A stretch of 64,000 bases of DNA, taken from positions 434,001 to 498,000 of the forward strand of contig NZ_QQAW01000001.1 in assembly GCF_003350405.1 (NCBI RefSeq), written 5' to 3'. This DNA is from Gluconacetobacter liquefaciens (lineage in GTDB: Bacteria > Pseudomonadota > Alphaproteobacteria > Acetobacterales > Acetobacteraceae). The position numbers and the translations under genes were made by a program. Of the stretch, positions 1-7,914 are shown piece after piece. The notes under the pieces were generated by a model. It was not told where the DNA came from, ran no database searches, and saw only the letters and a program-made list of their open reading frames with translations. Numbering within the stretch: position 1 is the stretch's first letter; each line of letters begins with the position of its first letter.

Positions 1-1495
1 CTTCTTCGAGAACAAGGGCGAGCGCTTCAAGGCCGAACTGATCCGCGACCTGCCGGAGAGCGAGACGATCTCGATCTACCGCCAGGGCGAGTGGCTGGAT
101 CTGTGCCGGGGCCCGCATATGCGCGGCACCGGCGATATCGGCACCGCCTTCAAGCTGATGAAAGTGGCCGGCGCCTATTGGCGCGGCGACCACCGCAACC
201 CGATGCTGACCCGCATCTACGGCACCGCCTGGCGCGACCAGAAGGAACTGGACGCCCACCTGCACCGGCTGGAGGAAGCCGAGCGCCGCGACCATCGCCG
301 CATCGGCCGTGAGATGGACCTGTTCCATATCCAGGAAGAGGCCGTGGGCTCGATCTTCTGGCACGCGAAGGGCTGGCGGATCTACACCGCGTTGCAGGAC
401 TATATGCGCCGCGCCCAGATCCGTGGCGGGTATGAGGAAGTCCGCACCCCGCAACTCGTCGACCGCGCGCTGTGGGAGGCTTCGGGCCACTGGGATAAAT
501 ATCGCGAGCACATGTTCATCGCGACGGTGGAGGACGAGGACAAGACCCTCGCCCTCAAGCCGATGAACTGCCCGTGCCACGTGCAGATCTTCCGCCACGG
601 CCTGCGCTCGTATCGCGAACTGCCGCTGCGCATGGCCGAATTCGGCGCCTGCCACCGCTACGAGCCCTCGGGCGCGCTGCACGGCATCATGCGCGTGCGC
701 TCCTTCACGCAGGACGACGCGCACATCTTCTGCACCGACGACCAGATCGCCGCCGAGACCGCGCGCTTCGTGCGCATGCTGGCCGAAGTCTATGCCGATC
801 TGGGCTTCGAGAGCTTCCGCGTGAAGTTCGCCGACCGTCCGGAGCAGCGGGCCGGCACCGACGAGACCTGGGACAAGGCCGAGGGCGCGTTGATCGAGGC
901 CTGTCGCCTGGCCGGCGTGGAGTATGAATACAACCCCGGCGAGGGCGCCTTCTACGGTCCGAAGCTGGAGTTCGTGCTGCGCGATGCCATCGGCCGCGAC
1001 TGGCAGTGCGGCACCTTGCAGGTCGATTACGTGCTGCCCGAACGGCTGGACGCCAGCTATGTCGGCGAGGACAGCGCCCGCCATCGCCCGGTGATGCTGC
1101 ACCGGGCCATCCTGGGTTCGTTCGAACGCTTCCTGGGTATCCTGATCGAGCAATATGCCGGCCGGTTCCCGCTGTGGCTGGCGCCGGTGCAGGTGGTGGT
1201 AGCCTCGATCGTCACCGATGCCGCGCCCTATGCCGATCAGGTCGCCGCCGAACTGCGCGCGGCGGGCCTGACGGTCGAGACCGATACGCGCAGCGACAAG
1301 ATCAACGCCAAGATCCGCGAGCACAGCCTGGCGCGGGTGCCGGTGATCCTGGTCGTGGGTCGCAAGGAGGCCGAAGAAGGCACGGTGGCCATGCGCCGCC
1401 TCGGCGGCGCGGCCCAGGAGGTCCTGTCGCTGGACGCGGCGGTGGAAAGCCTGGCGGAGGAAGCCCTCCCCCCCGACCTGCGCCGCAAAGCCTGA
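1..1495 (+). CDS. thrS: threonyl-tRNA synthetase (5'-truncated by window edge)
   Basis: Attaches threonine to tRNA-Thr in the cytoplasm. The reading frame is open from base 2, so about 497 C-terminal codons are present and the TGS domain and most of the editing domain lie left of the window. Seen: the [10 protein letters not shown] segment at the end of the N2 editing domain, the zinc-binding cysteine context [11 protein letters not shown], class II motif 2 around [15 protein letters not shown], motif 3 around [13 protein letters not shown], and a C-terminal anticodon-binding domain starting near [10 protein letters not shown]. All catalytic-core landmarks are intact. The gene lies about 565 bp upstream of infC in the same direction, a common bacterial arrangement. 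Confidence 0.97.
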   Translation, partial: FFENKGERFKAELIRDLPESETISIYRQGEWLDLCRGPHMRGTGDIGTAFKLMKVAGAYWRGDHRNPMLTRIYGTAWRDQKELDAHLHRLEEAERRDHRRIGREMDLFHIQEEAVGSIFWHAKGWRIYTALQDYMRRAQIRGGYEEVRTPQLVDRALWEASGHWDKYREHMFIATVEDEDKTLALKPMNCPCHVQIFRHGLRSYRELPLRMAEFGACHRYEPSGALHGIMRVRSFTQDDAHIFCTDDQIAAETARFVRMLAEVYADLGFESFRVKFADRPEQRAGTDETWDKAEGALIEACRLAGVEYEYNPGEGAFYGPKLEFVLRDAIGRDWQCGTLQVDYVLPERLDASYVGEDSARHRPVMLHRAILGSFERFLGILIEQYAGRFPLWLAPVQVVVASIVTDAAPYADQVAAELRAAGLTVETDTRSDKINAKIREHSLARVPVILVVGRKEAEEGTVAMRRLGGAAQEVLSLDAAVESLAEEALPPDLRRKA

Positions 1496-2060
1496 TTGTA
1501 AATGCGCGCTGGTGGCGATCCGGCGCGCGTTTCCTGCGCTCCGATGCTCACGGCCCATAAGGCCGCTCCGCTTCGGTGCTCGGAAACCCACGACGGGCGC
1601 GGCCCTTCGGGCCGCTCTCGCTCACCAGCCCCCATTTCCAATCAGGCTTTCGGGCGTGACCGGGGCATGAATGCGCGGTGCTAGTGGCGATCCGGCCGGC
1701 ATTTCGTGCCCTGCGGATCGCCATCGCAGCATCGTTTCCTGTCTCGGCGGGGCCATGACCTGCTGCATTCAGGGGGCAACAGCGAGGCATCTGCTGCCGG
1801 TGCATGGCTGAATCGAACGGTCATGCGACGAGAATGCTTGATCTGGATAGCCTGTTTGGGTCAATAACGGCCAGTCCGGAAAGCCATCGCGCCGTTCCGG
1901 CCCTATAGCTGGAACAGGCCCTGGGGATGGAAACCGCCCAGGGCGCGGGATGCGGCCACGCTTCATCCCACAGACGCGGGCGCGACAGGCGAACGCGCCG
2001 GTCCTGGTGGGCTCGGGCGACAGAATGCCCCGGACATGAAGACAAATACAGGAGCCGACC
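1496..2060. other. thrS-infC intergenic region with repeats and hairpin
   Basis: 565 bp without a convincing gene. Just after thrS there is a GC hairpin (arms gcggccc/gggccgc, 1599-1615, 3-nt loop) with no T-run, so it is at best a weak terminator. A motif of the form aatgcgcg..tggcgatccggc occurs twice (about 1500-1524 and 1670-1696), and a related copy lies at 43404-43447. The rest is presumably the infC promoter and leader. No tRNA-like cloverleaf was recognised. Confidence 0.5.
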
Positions 2061-2063
2061 ATA
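2050..2063 (+). promoter_or_regulatory. Shine-Dalgarno and ATA start codon of infC
   Basis: AGGAG at 2050-2054 lies 6 nt before an in-frame ATA at 2061. The first in-frame ATG (2076) would be 21 nt from that Shine-Dalgarno and has no better one. In other bacteria infC uses a non-canonical start (AUU in E. coli) so that IF-3, which discriminates against such starts, represses its own translation. ATA with ideal spacing fits this logic. The start assignment is an inference. Confidence 0.6.
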
Positions 2064-2597
2064 GCCAGACCTCCGATGCCCACTCCGCCTAACCGCGAGG
2101 GCCCCCGTGTCAATGAGGAAATCCGCGTTCCGCAGGTGCGTCTGATCGACGCGGAGGGCGAGATGCTCGGCGTCATGCCCACGCGCGATGCCCTGGCACG
2201 GGCTTATGCCGTTGGCCTCGATCTGCTGGAAATCAGCCCGAACGCCGAACCGCCGGTCGCCAAGATCCTCGACTACGGCAAGTTCAAGTACGAGCAGCAG
2301 AAGAAGCGGAACGAGGCCCGCAAGAAGCAGAAGGTCATCGAGATCAAGGAGGTCAAGGTCCGGCCGAACATCGATGAGAACGACTATCAGGTGAAGATGC
2401 GCGCCATGAAGTCGTTCATCGGCGAGGGCGACAAGGTCAAGGTGACGCTGCGTTTCCGTGGTCGCGAGATGGCCCACCAGGACCTCGGCATCAAGGTGCT
2501 GGAGCGTATCCGCACCGAAATGGACGAACAGGCGAAGGTCGAGCAGATGCCCAAGCTCGAAAACCGCCAGATGATCATGGTGCTCTCGCCCCGCTGA
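2061..2597 (+). CDS. infC: translation initiation factor IF-3
   Basis: IF-3 binds the 30S subunit, prevents premature joining of the 50S subunit and proofreads start codons. The protein is about 178 aa from ATA 2061, or 173 aa from ATG 2076; E. coli IF-3 has 180. Seen: the N-terminal domain with [17 protein letters not shown], the lysine-rich linker helix ([20 protein letters not shown]), and the C-terminal domain with [22 protein letters not shown] and a terminal [13 protein letters not shown] strong intrinsic terminator follows at once, so rpmI and rplT are not co-transcribed from this position, unlike the classical infC-rpmI-rplT operon. Confidence 0.97.
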   Translation: MARPPMPTPPNREGPRVNEEIRVPQVRLIDAEGEMLGVMPTRDALARAYAVGLDLLEISPNAEPPVAKILDYGKFKYEQQKKRNEARKKQKVIEIKEVKVRPNIDENDYQVKMRAMKSFIGEGDKVKVTLRFRGREMAHQDLGIKVLERIRTEMDEQAKVEQMPKLENRQMIMVLSPR

Positions 2598-2619
2598 GCG
2601 GGACGGCACTCTGAGCAGA

Positions 2620-2652
2620 AAAAAGCCCGGACGGCTCGTCCGGGCTTTTTTT
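2620..2652. terminator. bidirectional intrinsic terminator
   Basis: A 9-bp perfect stem (agcccggac / gtccgggct, 2624-2632 with 2638-2646) is flanked by A-run 2619-2624 and T-run 2646-2652, so it can end transcripts in both directions. It closes infC on the plus strand and the DUF188 gene on the minus strand. The minus-strand stop codon (2651-2653) lies inside the run. Confidence 0.9.
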
Positions 2653-3154
2653 ATGGCGTGTCGGCGTCCGGCGGCAGTCTCCATTGGGGCCGCACGGTAG
2701 CCGCGCCGCCCTTCCTGGCCCGGACCACTGCGGTATCCAGCGCCGAGAGGAAGGTCGAGCGATCGGCACGGGTAAAACCGCGCCCGCCTTGCATGATCGC
2801 CCCGGTGGAGCGCAGATCCTCCATCAGGTTGCGCATGGCCAGCGCCATGCCGATCGCGTCCGCGTCCAGCACCCGGCCGCGCGGGTCCAGCACGCAGGCC
2901 CCGCTCGCCACGCATCGCGCCGCCAGCGGAATATCGGCCGAGATCACGATATCCTGCGCGCCGGCCTGCTCGGCGATCCAGTCATCGGCGACATCCATCC
3001 CCTGGGTCACCACCACCCGCTCGATCAGGGGAGAGGACGGAATCGCGATCATCCGGTTCGACACCACGTACGTGTGCAGCCCATGGCGCAGCGCCACGCG
3101 GTAGGTCTCGTCGCGGACGGGGCAAGCGTCGGCGTCTATGAAGATCCGGGTCAG
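2651..3154 (-). CDS. UPF0178/DUF188 family protein (YaiI/YqxD-like), probable CTG start
   Basis: Small cytosolic protein of the YaiI/YqxD family, PIN-like fold, function unknown. Seen: IDADACPVRDE at the N-terminus, VVSNRM, VTQGMDVADDWI, ISADIPLAARC and DPRGRVLD, which are family hallmarks. A start at GTG 3097 would delete the conserved IDADACP motif. The frame is open upstream, with no ATG, GTG or TTG before the stop at 3173. CTG 3154 lies 5 nt after an AGGGGG run and gives a 167-aa protein beginning MTRIFIDADACP, so I chose it. It is the last gene of a minus-strand cluster, 10 nt after the SIMPL gene stop. Confidence 0.88.
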   Translation of the reverse strand: MTRIFIDADACPVRDETYRVALRHGLHTYVVSNRMIAIPSSPLIERVVVTQGMDVADDWIAEQAGAQDIVISADIPLAARCVASGACVLDPRGRVLDADAIGMALAMRNLMEDLRSTGAIMQGGRGFTRADRSTFLSALDTAVVRARKGGAATVRPQWRLPPDADTP

Positions 3155-3164
3155 AACGCCCCCC

Positions 3165-3908
3165 TCACGGCGTCAGCACGAATGTGGCCGACGCGCTGGC
3201 CGAGACATCCTGCTGTTCGGCCGGCGCGCCGGGCGCCACGGGCGCCGAAGCGGCGCGGGCCATCATCATCATCGGCATCGGGCGCGGCATGCCCCGGTCG
3301 GAGAGCGAGATCGAGCGGATCGAGGCGACTTTCAGCCCCAGCACTTTGGCGGCCGCTTCGGCCCGCTGCCGCGCATCGGTCAGGGCGGCGGCCTCGGCCT
3401 GGCGCATCAGGCTCTGGCGCAGGTCGGCCGACAGCGACCAGTCGAGGCCGCTGAGGGCCAGCCCCTTGGCCTGAAGCTGGCCGACCAGCGTCAGCAGTGC
3501 CGCGCCGTCGGCGCCCGTCAGGCGGATGGTCTGGCGGGCCGTCCAGGCCGGGGCTTTGCCGCCGTCGTTATGATCGGCCGAATAATTCTCGGTCACGGTC
3601 GTGAAGTTGCCGGCCTTGCCGGCGTCGATGGCCGTGTTGGCCAGGGTATTCACATGCGCCTGGGCCGCGGCGGCGCTGGCGGCGCTGGCCTCGGCGAACA
3701 GGGTGGCCGTCAGCTGGTCGGGCGCGGCATGGACGGTGCCGGTGCCCGACAGGGTCAGCGCGGTGCCGGCCGGGGCGTGGCGGGGGAGCATTTCCGGCAT
3801 GCCCGGCCCCTGGTCGGGCGGCATGTCCTGGGCGGAGGCGGCGAGCGGCACGAGGGTCGCGGCGGTCAGGGCGCAGGCCCCAAGAGCAAGGCAACGGAAC
3901 GCGGTCAT
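3165..3908 (-). CDS. periplasmic SIMPL (DUF541) domain protein
   Basis: Exported protein of 247 aa. The signal peptide (MTAFRCLALGACALTAATLV, ending ASA-Q) is followed by a SIMPL/DUF541 fold, recognised from the opening LSGTGTVHAAPDQLTATLFAE, the central TDARQRAEAAAKVLGLK and the closing VSASASATFVL. A methionine-rich stretch (MPRPMPMMMM) precedes the final strand. Family role is poorly defined; members are linked to oxidative and envelope stress. The start at 3908 is fixed by an ATGA overlap with the preceding gene. A longer upstream start (3986) would bury the signal peptide and is unlikely. Confidence 0.85.
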   Translation of the reverse strand: MTAFRCLALGACALTAATLVPLAASAQDMPPDQGPGMPEMLPRHAPAGTALTLSGTGTVHAAPDQLTATLFAEASAASAAAAQAHVNTLANTAIDAGKAGNFTTVTENYSADHNDGGKAPAWTARQTIRLTGADGAALLTLVGQLQAKGLALSGLDWSLSADLRQSLMRQAEAAALTDARQRAEAAAKVLGLKVASIRSISLSDRGMPRPMPMMMMARAASAPVAPGAPAEQQDVSASASATFVLTP

Positions 3909-4258
3909 GAATGCGTATCTTCCTTCAGCGCCATCAGGGCGCGGCGCAGTTGAACGATTCCCGAACGGACTTTCCCTTCCTGACACAGATGCGTGCCCTG
4001 GGCGCGCAGATCGTCGACATCGTGCCGCAGGGGCGGTCCATAGGCGTCGATGGCGGCGGCCAGTCGGTTGCAGAAGGCGCGGCTGTCACTGGTGACGACG
4101 ACCGGATGGCTGGGCTGCGCCGCCTCATGGTCACCTGCTGTCATTGAGGCTTCCATGTCCGGTGGGGGAGCCTGGCCGCACAGGCAGAGGCTCATGACCG
4201 CCAGCGCCGTGATCGCAAGGGGCTGTGAATTCATGAAATCGAGCCTAGGGTTCGTCAT
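3905..4258 (-). CDS. small exported protein of unknown function
   Basis: 117 aa with no recognised family. The N-terminus (MNSQPLAITALAVMSLCLCG) looks like a signal peptide, possibly of a lipoprotein, but the cysteine context is not a clean lipobox. The mature part has two well-spaced cysteines (SRAFCNRL and GTHLCQEG) and is otherwise helical and charged, ending QLRRALMALKEDTHS. It is locked by ATGA overlaps between the histidine kinase upstream and the SIMPL gene downstream, so a role as periplasmic accessory or input of that sensor is plausible (inference only). Confidence 0.75.
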   Translation of the reverse strand: MTNPRLDFMNSQPLAITALAVMSLCLCGQAPPPDMEASMTAGDHEAAQPSHPVVVTSDSRAFCNRLAAAIDAYGPPLRHDVDDLRAQGTHLCQEGKVRSGIVQLRRALMALKEDTHS

Positions 4259-5910
4259 GTGTCACCCTCATGGGGCGATCGTGAAGTCTCCGTTACCCGA
4301 GCCGGAGCCGGGGTTGGGGCGGCGTTTCGCCGGGGCAGTCGGCCGGCCCGCGGGGCTTCGCGCGGCACCGGCATCACCATCCGTACCGCCAGCCCCGGCT
4401 GGCGCGGATACAGGCGCAGCGTGCCGCCATGCAACTGCACGATCGCCTGCACCAGCGACAGGCCCAGCCCGGCGCCGGGCGTGTTGCGCGCGGCTTCGGC
4501 GCGGAAGAACCGTTCCGAGGCGCGGGCAAGGTCGGCTTCGTTCATGCCGATCCCTTCGTCTGTGACGGCGATCGAGACCACATCGCGGGTCGGCGTGGCC
4601 AGGGCCAGGCCGGGCAGGGCAGGGCCCAGGGCGGCAGCCAGGGTCACGGTGCCGCCTTCAGGGGAGAATTTGATGGCATTGTCCAGCAGGTTGGCCACCG
4701 CCTGCTGCATCATCGCCCGGTCGCCGTAAAAGGGCACGCTGGGTGGCAGGCGCAACACCAGATGGATCTGGCGCTCTTCGGCCACGGCTTCGTACAGGTC
4801 GCCGATATCGGCCAGCAGCGGCACCAGGTCGAACGGCGCGAAGGCCGACCGGCGGGACCCGGCCTCGATCTGCGCGATGCGCAGCAGGGCCTCGAACACC
4901 GAAGTGACATTGTCCAGGTCGCCCACCGCGCGTTCCACGGCCGTGCGCAACTCCCCGGTGTCGCGGGCGTGCAGGGCGGCATCCTCAAGCTGGGTGCGGG
5001 CACGGGTAATGGGCGTGCGCAGGTCATGGGCGATGGCGTTGGAAACCTGCCGCACGCCGTCCATCAGGCGCACGATGCGGTCCAGCATCTCGTTGATCGC
5101 CTCGGCTACCTGGTCCAGCTCGTCGCCATTGCCGACCAGCGGCATGCGGCGTGACAGGTCGCCATGCGCGATGGCCTGCGTCGTCTGCGCCACCGACTTG
5201 ATCATGCGCCGGAACATGCTGTGTACCAGCGCGGCACCGCTGATCGCCAGCAGCGTGACCATCATCCACGCCCACAGCAGCGAGTCCGTCAGCAACCTGC
5301 GCAGCACCGCGCGGGCGCGGATATCGCGCCCCACCAGCAGGCGAAAGCCGCCGGGCAGGTTGAAGGCATGGATCTGCGCGGTGTCACGCATGCCCGCACG
5401 CGTGACCTCCAGCGAATACCACCGGTCGTTGCGCACCACCTGGGCCGGCCATTCCGACAGGTTCCCGGCCAAGCGGTGGCCTGTCGGGTCCACCATCAGG
5501 TAGATCGCGTCGTCATCCAGATTCTGTTCCAGCCGGTCGTCGATCGTCAGCGCCAGCGTCGGCAGGCCGCCTTCGGTCCAGCGCTGGCTCAGGGCCCGGG
5601 CGTCGGCATTGATCGCGGTTTCCACCTGCCGTTCCAGAAAGCCGATGGTGCCCCACCAGATGAACGACATGAACAGGATCGACGACAGGGCAAACAGCAG
5701 CCCGTAGCCCAGCGAGAAGCGCAGGCCCGCCGAACGTGGCAGCCGGAAGCGCCGCCGCCGTTCTCCGTCGCCCGGAAATGTCTGCCCAGTAGACGACATG
5801 ACGGGTCGCGCGACCCCGCCCCTAGCGTCCGCCGGTCCCGGACCGGAGCGATCCGGCGCGTGCGGCGGTTCTCCGGGCGGGGGGGGGCGGTGCGGGGCGT
5901 TGATATACAT
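4255..5910 (-). CDS. two-component sensor histidine kinase
   Basis: Inner-membrane sensor kinase, up to 551 aa. Order seen: proline-rich N-terminus, TM1 near residues 65-92 (LRFSLGYGLLFALSSILFMS), periplasmic sensor segment, TM2 near 210-232, HAMP, HisKA with the phospho-accepting His at about 295 (AIAHDLRTP), and HATPase with N box NLLDNAIKFS, G1 DEGIGM and G2 GAGLGLSLV. The start at 5910 follows the regulator stop by 15 nt with AAGG nearby; an internal ATG at 5799 is an alternative that would drop the odd proline-rich leader. It is co-transcribed with the response regulator. The signal is not evident from sequence. Confidence 0.93.
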   Translation of the reverse strand: MYINAPHRPPPPGEPPHAPDRSGPGPADARGGVARPVMSSTGQTFPGDGERRRRFRLPRSAGLRFSLGYGLLFALSSILFMSFIWWGTIGFLERQVETAINADARALSQRWTEGGLPTLALTIDDRLEQNLDDDAIYLMVDPTGHRLAGNLSEWPAQVVRNDRWYSLEVTRAGMRDTAQIHAFNLPGGFRLLVGRDIRARAVLRRLLTDSLLWAWMMVTLLAISGAALVHSMFRRMIKSVAQTTQAIAHGDLSRRMPLVGNGDELDQVAEAINEMLDRIVRLMDGVRQVSNAIAHDLRTPITRARTQLEDAALHARDTGELRTAVERAVGDLDNVTSVFEALLRIAQIEAGSRRSAFAPFDLVPLLADIGDLYEAVAEERQIHLVLRLPPSVPFYGDRAMMQQAVANLLDNAIKFSPEGGTVTLAAALGPALPGLALATPTRDVVSIAVTDEGIGMNEADLARASERFFRAEAARNTPGAGLGLSLVQAIVQLHGGTLRLYPRQPGLAVRMVMPVPREAPRAGRLPRRNAAPTPAPARVTETSRSPHEGDT

Positions 5911-5925
5911 GTGCCTTGTCCTGCC

Positions 5926-6606
5926 TCAGTCCGCGCGCAGCATGTAGCCGGCGTTGCGGATGGTATGGATCAGCGGCGAATCGAAGGGCTTGTCCACCTT
6001 CTGGCGCAGGCGCGAGACATGGACGTCGATCACGTTGGTCTGCGGGTCGAAATGATAGTCCCACACGCCTTCCAGCAGCATGGTGCGGGTCACGACCTGG
6101 CCGGCATGGCGCATCAGATATTCCAGCAGCCTGAATTCGCGCGGCTGGAGGTCGATCCGCTGGCCGTTGCGCCGTACGCTGCGCGACAGCAGGTCGATTT
6201 CCAGGTCCGCCACGTTCAGGCGCGTCTGGGGCGCGTTCTCGTTGCGGCCGCGCCGCGACAGCGCCTCGACCCGCGCCAGCAATTCGCTGAAGGCGAAGGG
6301 CTTGGTCACGTAATCGTCGCCGCCCGCCTTCAGGCCCTGCACACGGTCGTCCACATCGGCCAGTGCCGACAGCAGCAGGACCGGGGTGGTGTTGTTCTGG
6401 GCGCGGATCGTCTCCAGCAGCCGCAGCCCGTCGATGCCGCCCGGCAGCATGCGGTCCAGGATGATCAGGTCGAAATTCTCGCTGACCGCCAGGAACAGCC
6501 CGTCCTTGCCGTTATCCACCGGCTCGACCAGGTGCCCGGCCTCGCGCAGGCCCTTGGCGACGAAATTGCGTACGGTCGGATCATCCTCGACGACCAGGAT
6601 ATGCAT
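5926..6606 (-). CDS. OmpR-family response regulator
   Basis: 226-aa DNA-binding response regulator and partner of the adjacent kinase. The receiver domain starts MHILVVEDDPTVRNF. The acidic pair, the phospho-accepting Asp in LIILDRMLPGG (about 51) and the Lys in DDYVTKPFAF (about 101) are present. A winged-helix output domain follows (LQPREFRLLEYLMRHAGQVV, then VIDVHVSRLRQKVD). It lies 111 bp downstream of the DegP-type protease gene and 15 nt upstream of the kinase, which suggests one stress-responsive unit (inference). Confidence 0.95.
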   Translation of the reverse strand: MHILVVEDDPTVRNFVAKGLREAGHLVEPVDNGKDGLFLAVSENFDLIILDRMLPGGIDGLRLLETIRAQNNTTPVLLLSALADVDDRVQGLKAGGDDYVTKPFAFSELLARVEALSRRGRNENAPQTRLNVADLEIDLLSRSVRRNGQRIDLQPREFRLLEYLMRHAGQVVTRTMLLEGVWDYHFDPQTNVIDVHVSRLRQKVDKPFDSPLIHTIRNAGYMLRAD

Positions 6607-6717
6607 GTCGGTCCCGCTCCGCTCTGGCTTCGCATCGGCACGGTCGAAGCATGCTTCTCCGCACCAAACGAAGACCTTACCCGCCCTGCGGGGGGCTGGC
6701 CAGTGCGACGGAGGTTG

Positions 6718-7839
6718 CTAGTCGTCCATGTCTGCCGGGCGATGGGCGACAATCACGGGCACCGTCAGTTCGGTACCGTGTCGGAGGATGCGGACCTGCA
6801 CGGTCGATCCGGGCCGTTCCGCCGCCACCGCGCGGATCAGGGTGCGGGCGCTGTCCACCGGTTCCTCGCCCACGGTCAGCACGATATCGCCGGTCCGCAG
6901 CTTCGCCTTCGCCGCCGGGCCGCCCCGGTCGATATCGGTGATGCGCACGCCGGCATGGCCCTCGCCATCGGCCAGAGTCACGCCCAGCCAGCCGCGATCG
7001 ATATGTCCGCTGCGACGCAGTTCGGCGACGATGGGGGCTACGATTTCCGAGGGAATGCCGAAGCCGATGCCGACCGAGCCGCCTGTTGGCGAAACGATGG
7101 CGGTATTCAGCGCCACCACCTGCCCGCCGAGATTGAAGGACGGCCCCCCCGAATTGCCGGGATTGATCGGGGCGTCGAGTTGCAGGAAATCGTCGAACGG
7201 GCTGGCCCCGATATCGCGCCCGCGCGCCGAAACGATGCCCGCCGTAACCGAGGAGCCCAGCCCGAACGGATTGCCCGCCGCCATCACCCAGTCGCCCACA
7301 TTCACCTGCCGGCTGTCGCCCCAGGTGACGAATGGCAGCGGATGCGGCGCCTGGATGGTGATGACCGCGATATCGGTCAGGTCGTCGCTGCCCACCAGCC
7401 GGGCCGGGTATTCCGTGCCGTCGGAAAGCGAGACGGTGATGCGGTCGGCCTCGCCCACCACATGGGTATTGGTCACGATCACGCCGCTCGGGTCGATGAT
7501 GAAGCCCGATCCGGCCCCCAGCATTTCCTCGCCGCGCGAGCGCATCCGGTCGCGGAACCGGTGTTCGAAGGGCGTGCCCTTCACGCCCGGCGGCACCGGC
7601 TGATGCTTGCCCGGATTATCCGCGTCCTGCGTCACGGCGATGTTGACGACCGCCGGCACCACCTTGCGCACCAGCGGCGCGAAGGTCAGCGGCCCGGAGG
7701 TCACGATCGCCGGTACCGGTGGCGCGAACAGCGCCGTATCGTCGGCCCGTGCGGGTGCGGCCCATGACGGGCACAGCACCAGCGCGGCGGCGAATGCGGG
7801 CGGGGCGAGAAGGAAGGGCCGGCTTGCCGTCCGCCGCAT
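6718..7839 (-). CDS. periplasmic DegP/HtrA-type serine protease
   Basis: Envelope quality-control protease of about 373 aa. The signal peptide (MRRTASRPFLLAPPAFAAAL, cleaved near PARA-D) precedes a trypsin-like domain with catalytic His in VTNTHVVG (about 125), Asp in DLTDIAVI (about 154) and Ser in NPGNSGGPS (about 227). A single C-terminal PDZ domain follows (RGWLGVTLADGEGHAG ... GDIVLTVGEEPV). E. coli DegP has two PDZ domains; DegS and DegQ variants differ. An ATG at 7866 in the same frame is an alternative start, but 7839 begins a compact signal peptide preceded by AGGA. It lies just upstream of the two-component genes. Confidence 0.92.
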   Translation of the reverse strand: MRRTASRPFLLAPPAFAAALVLCPSWAAPARADDTALFAPPVPAIVTSGPLTFAPLVRKVVPAVVNIAVTQDADNPGKHQPVPPGVKGTPFEHRFRDRMRSRGEEMLGAGSGFIIDPSGVIVTNTHVVGEADRITVSLSDGTEYPARLVGSDDLTDIAVITIQAPHPLPFVTWGDSRQVNVGDWVMAAGNPFGLGSSVTAGIVSARGRDIGASPFDDFLQLDAPINPGNSGGPSFNLGGQVVALNTAIVSPTGGSVGIGFGIPSEIVAPIVAELRRSGHIDRGWLGVTLADGEGHAGVRITDIDRGGPAAKAKLRTGDIVLTVGEEPVDSARTLIRAVAAERPGSTVQVRILRHGTELTVPVIVAHRPADMDD

Positions 7840-7914
7840 GGGCTGGGAATCCTGGTCAGGGCGCATGGTCGGCGCGTTGCAACATCGCCACGTTACCTCA
7901 GGATGACCTCGCCG

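Noticed and set aside
5164-7767. 867-codon open frame on the plus strand
   Set aside because: It is antisense to the histidine kinase, response regulator and DegP genes. Its composition (His/Gln/Arg-rich, no domain) is a shadow of GC-rich codon structure.
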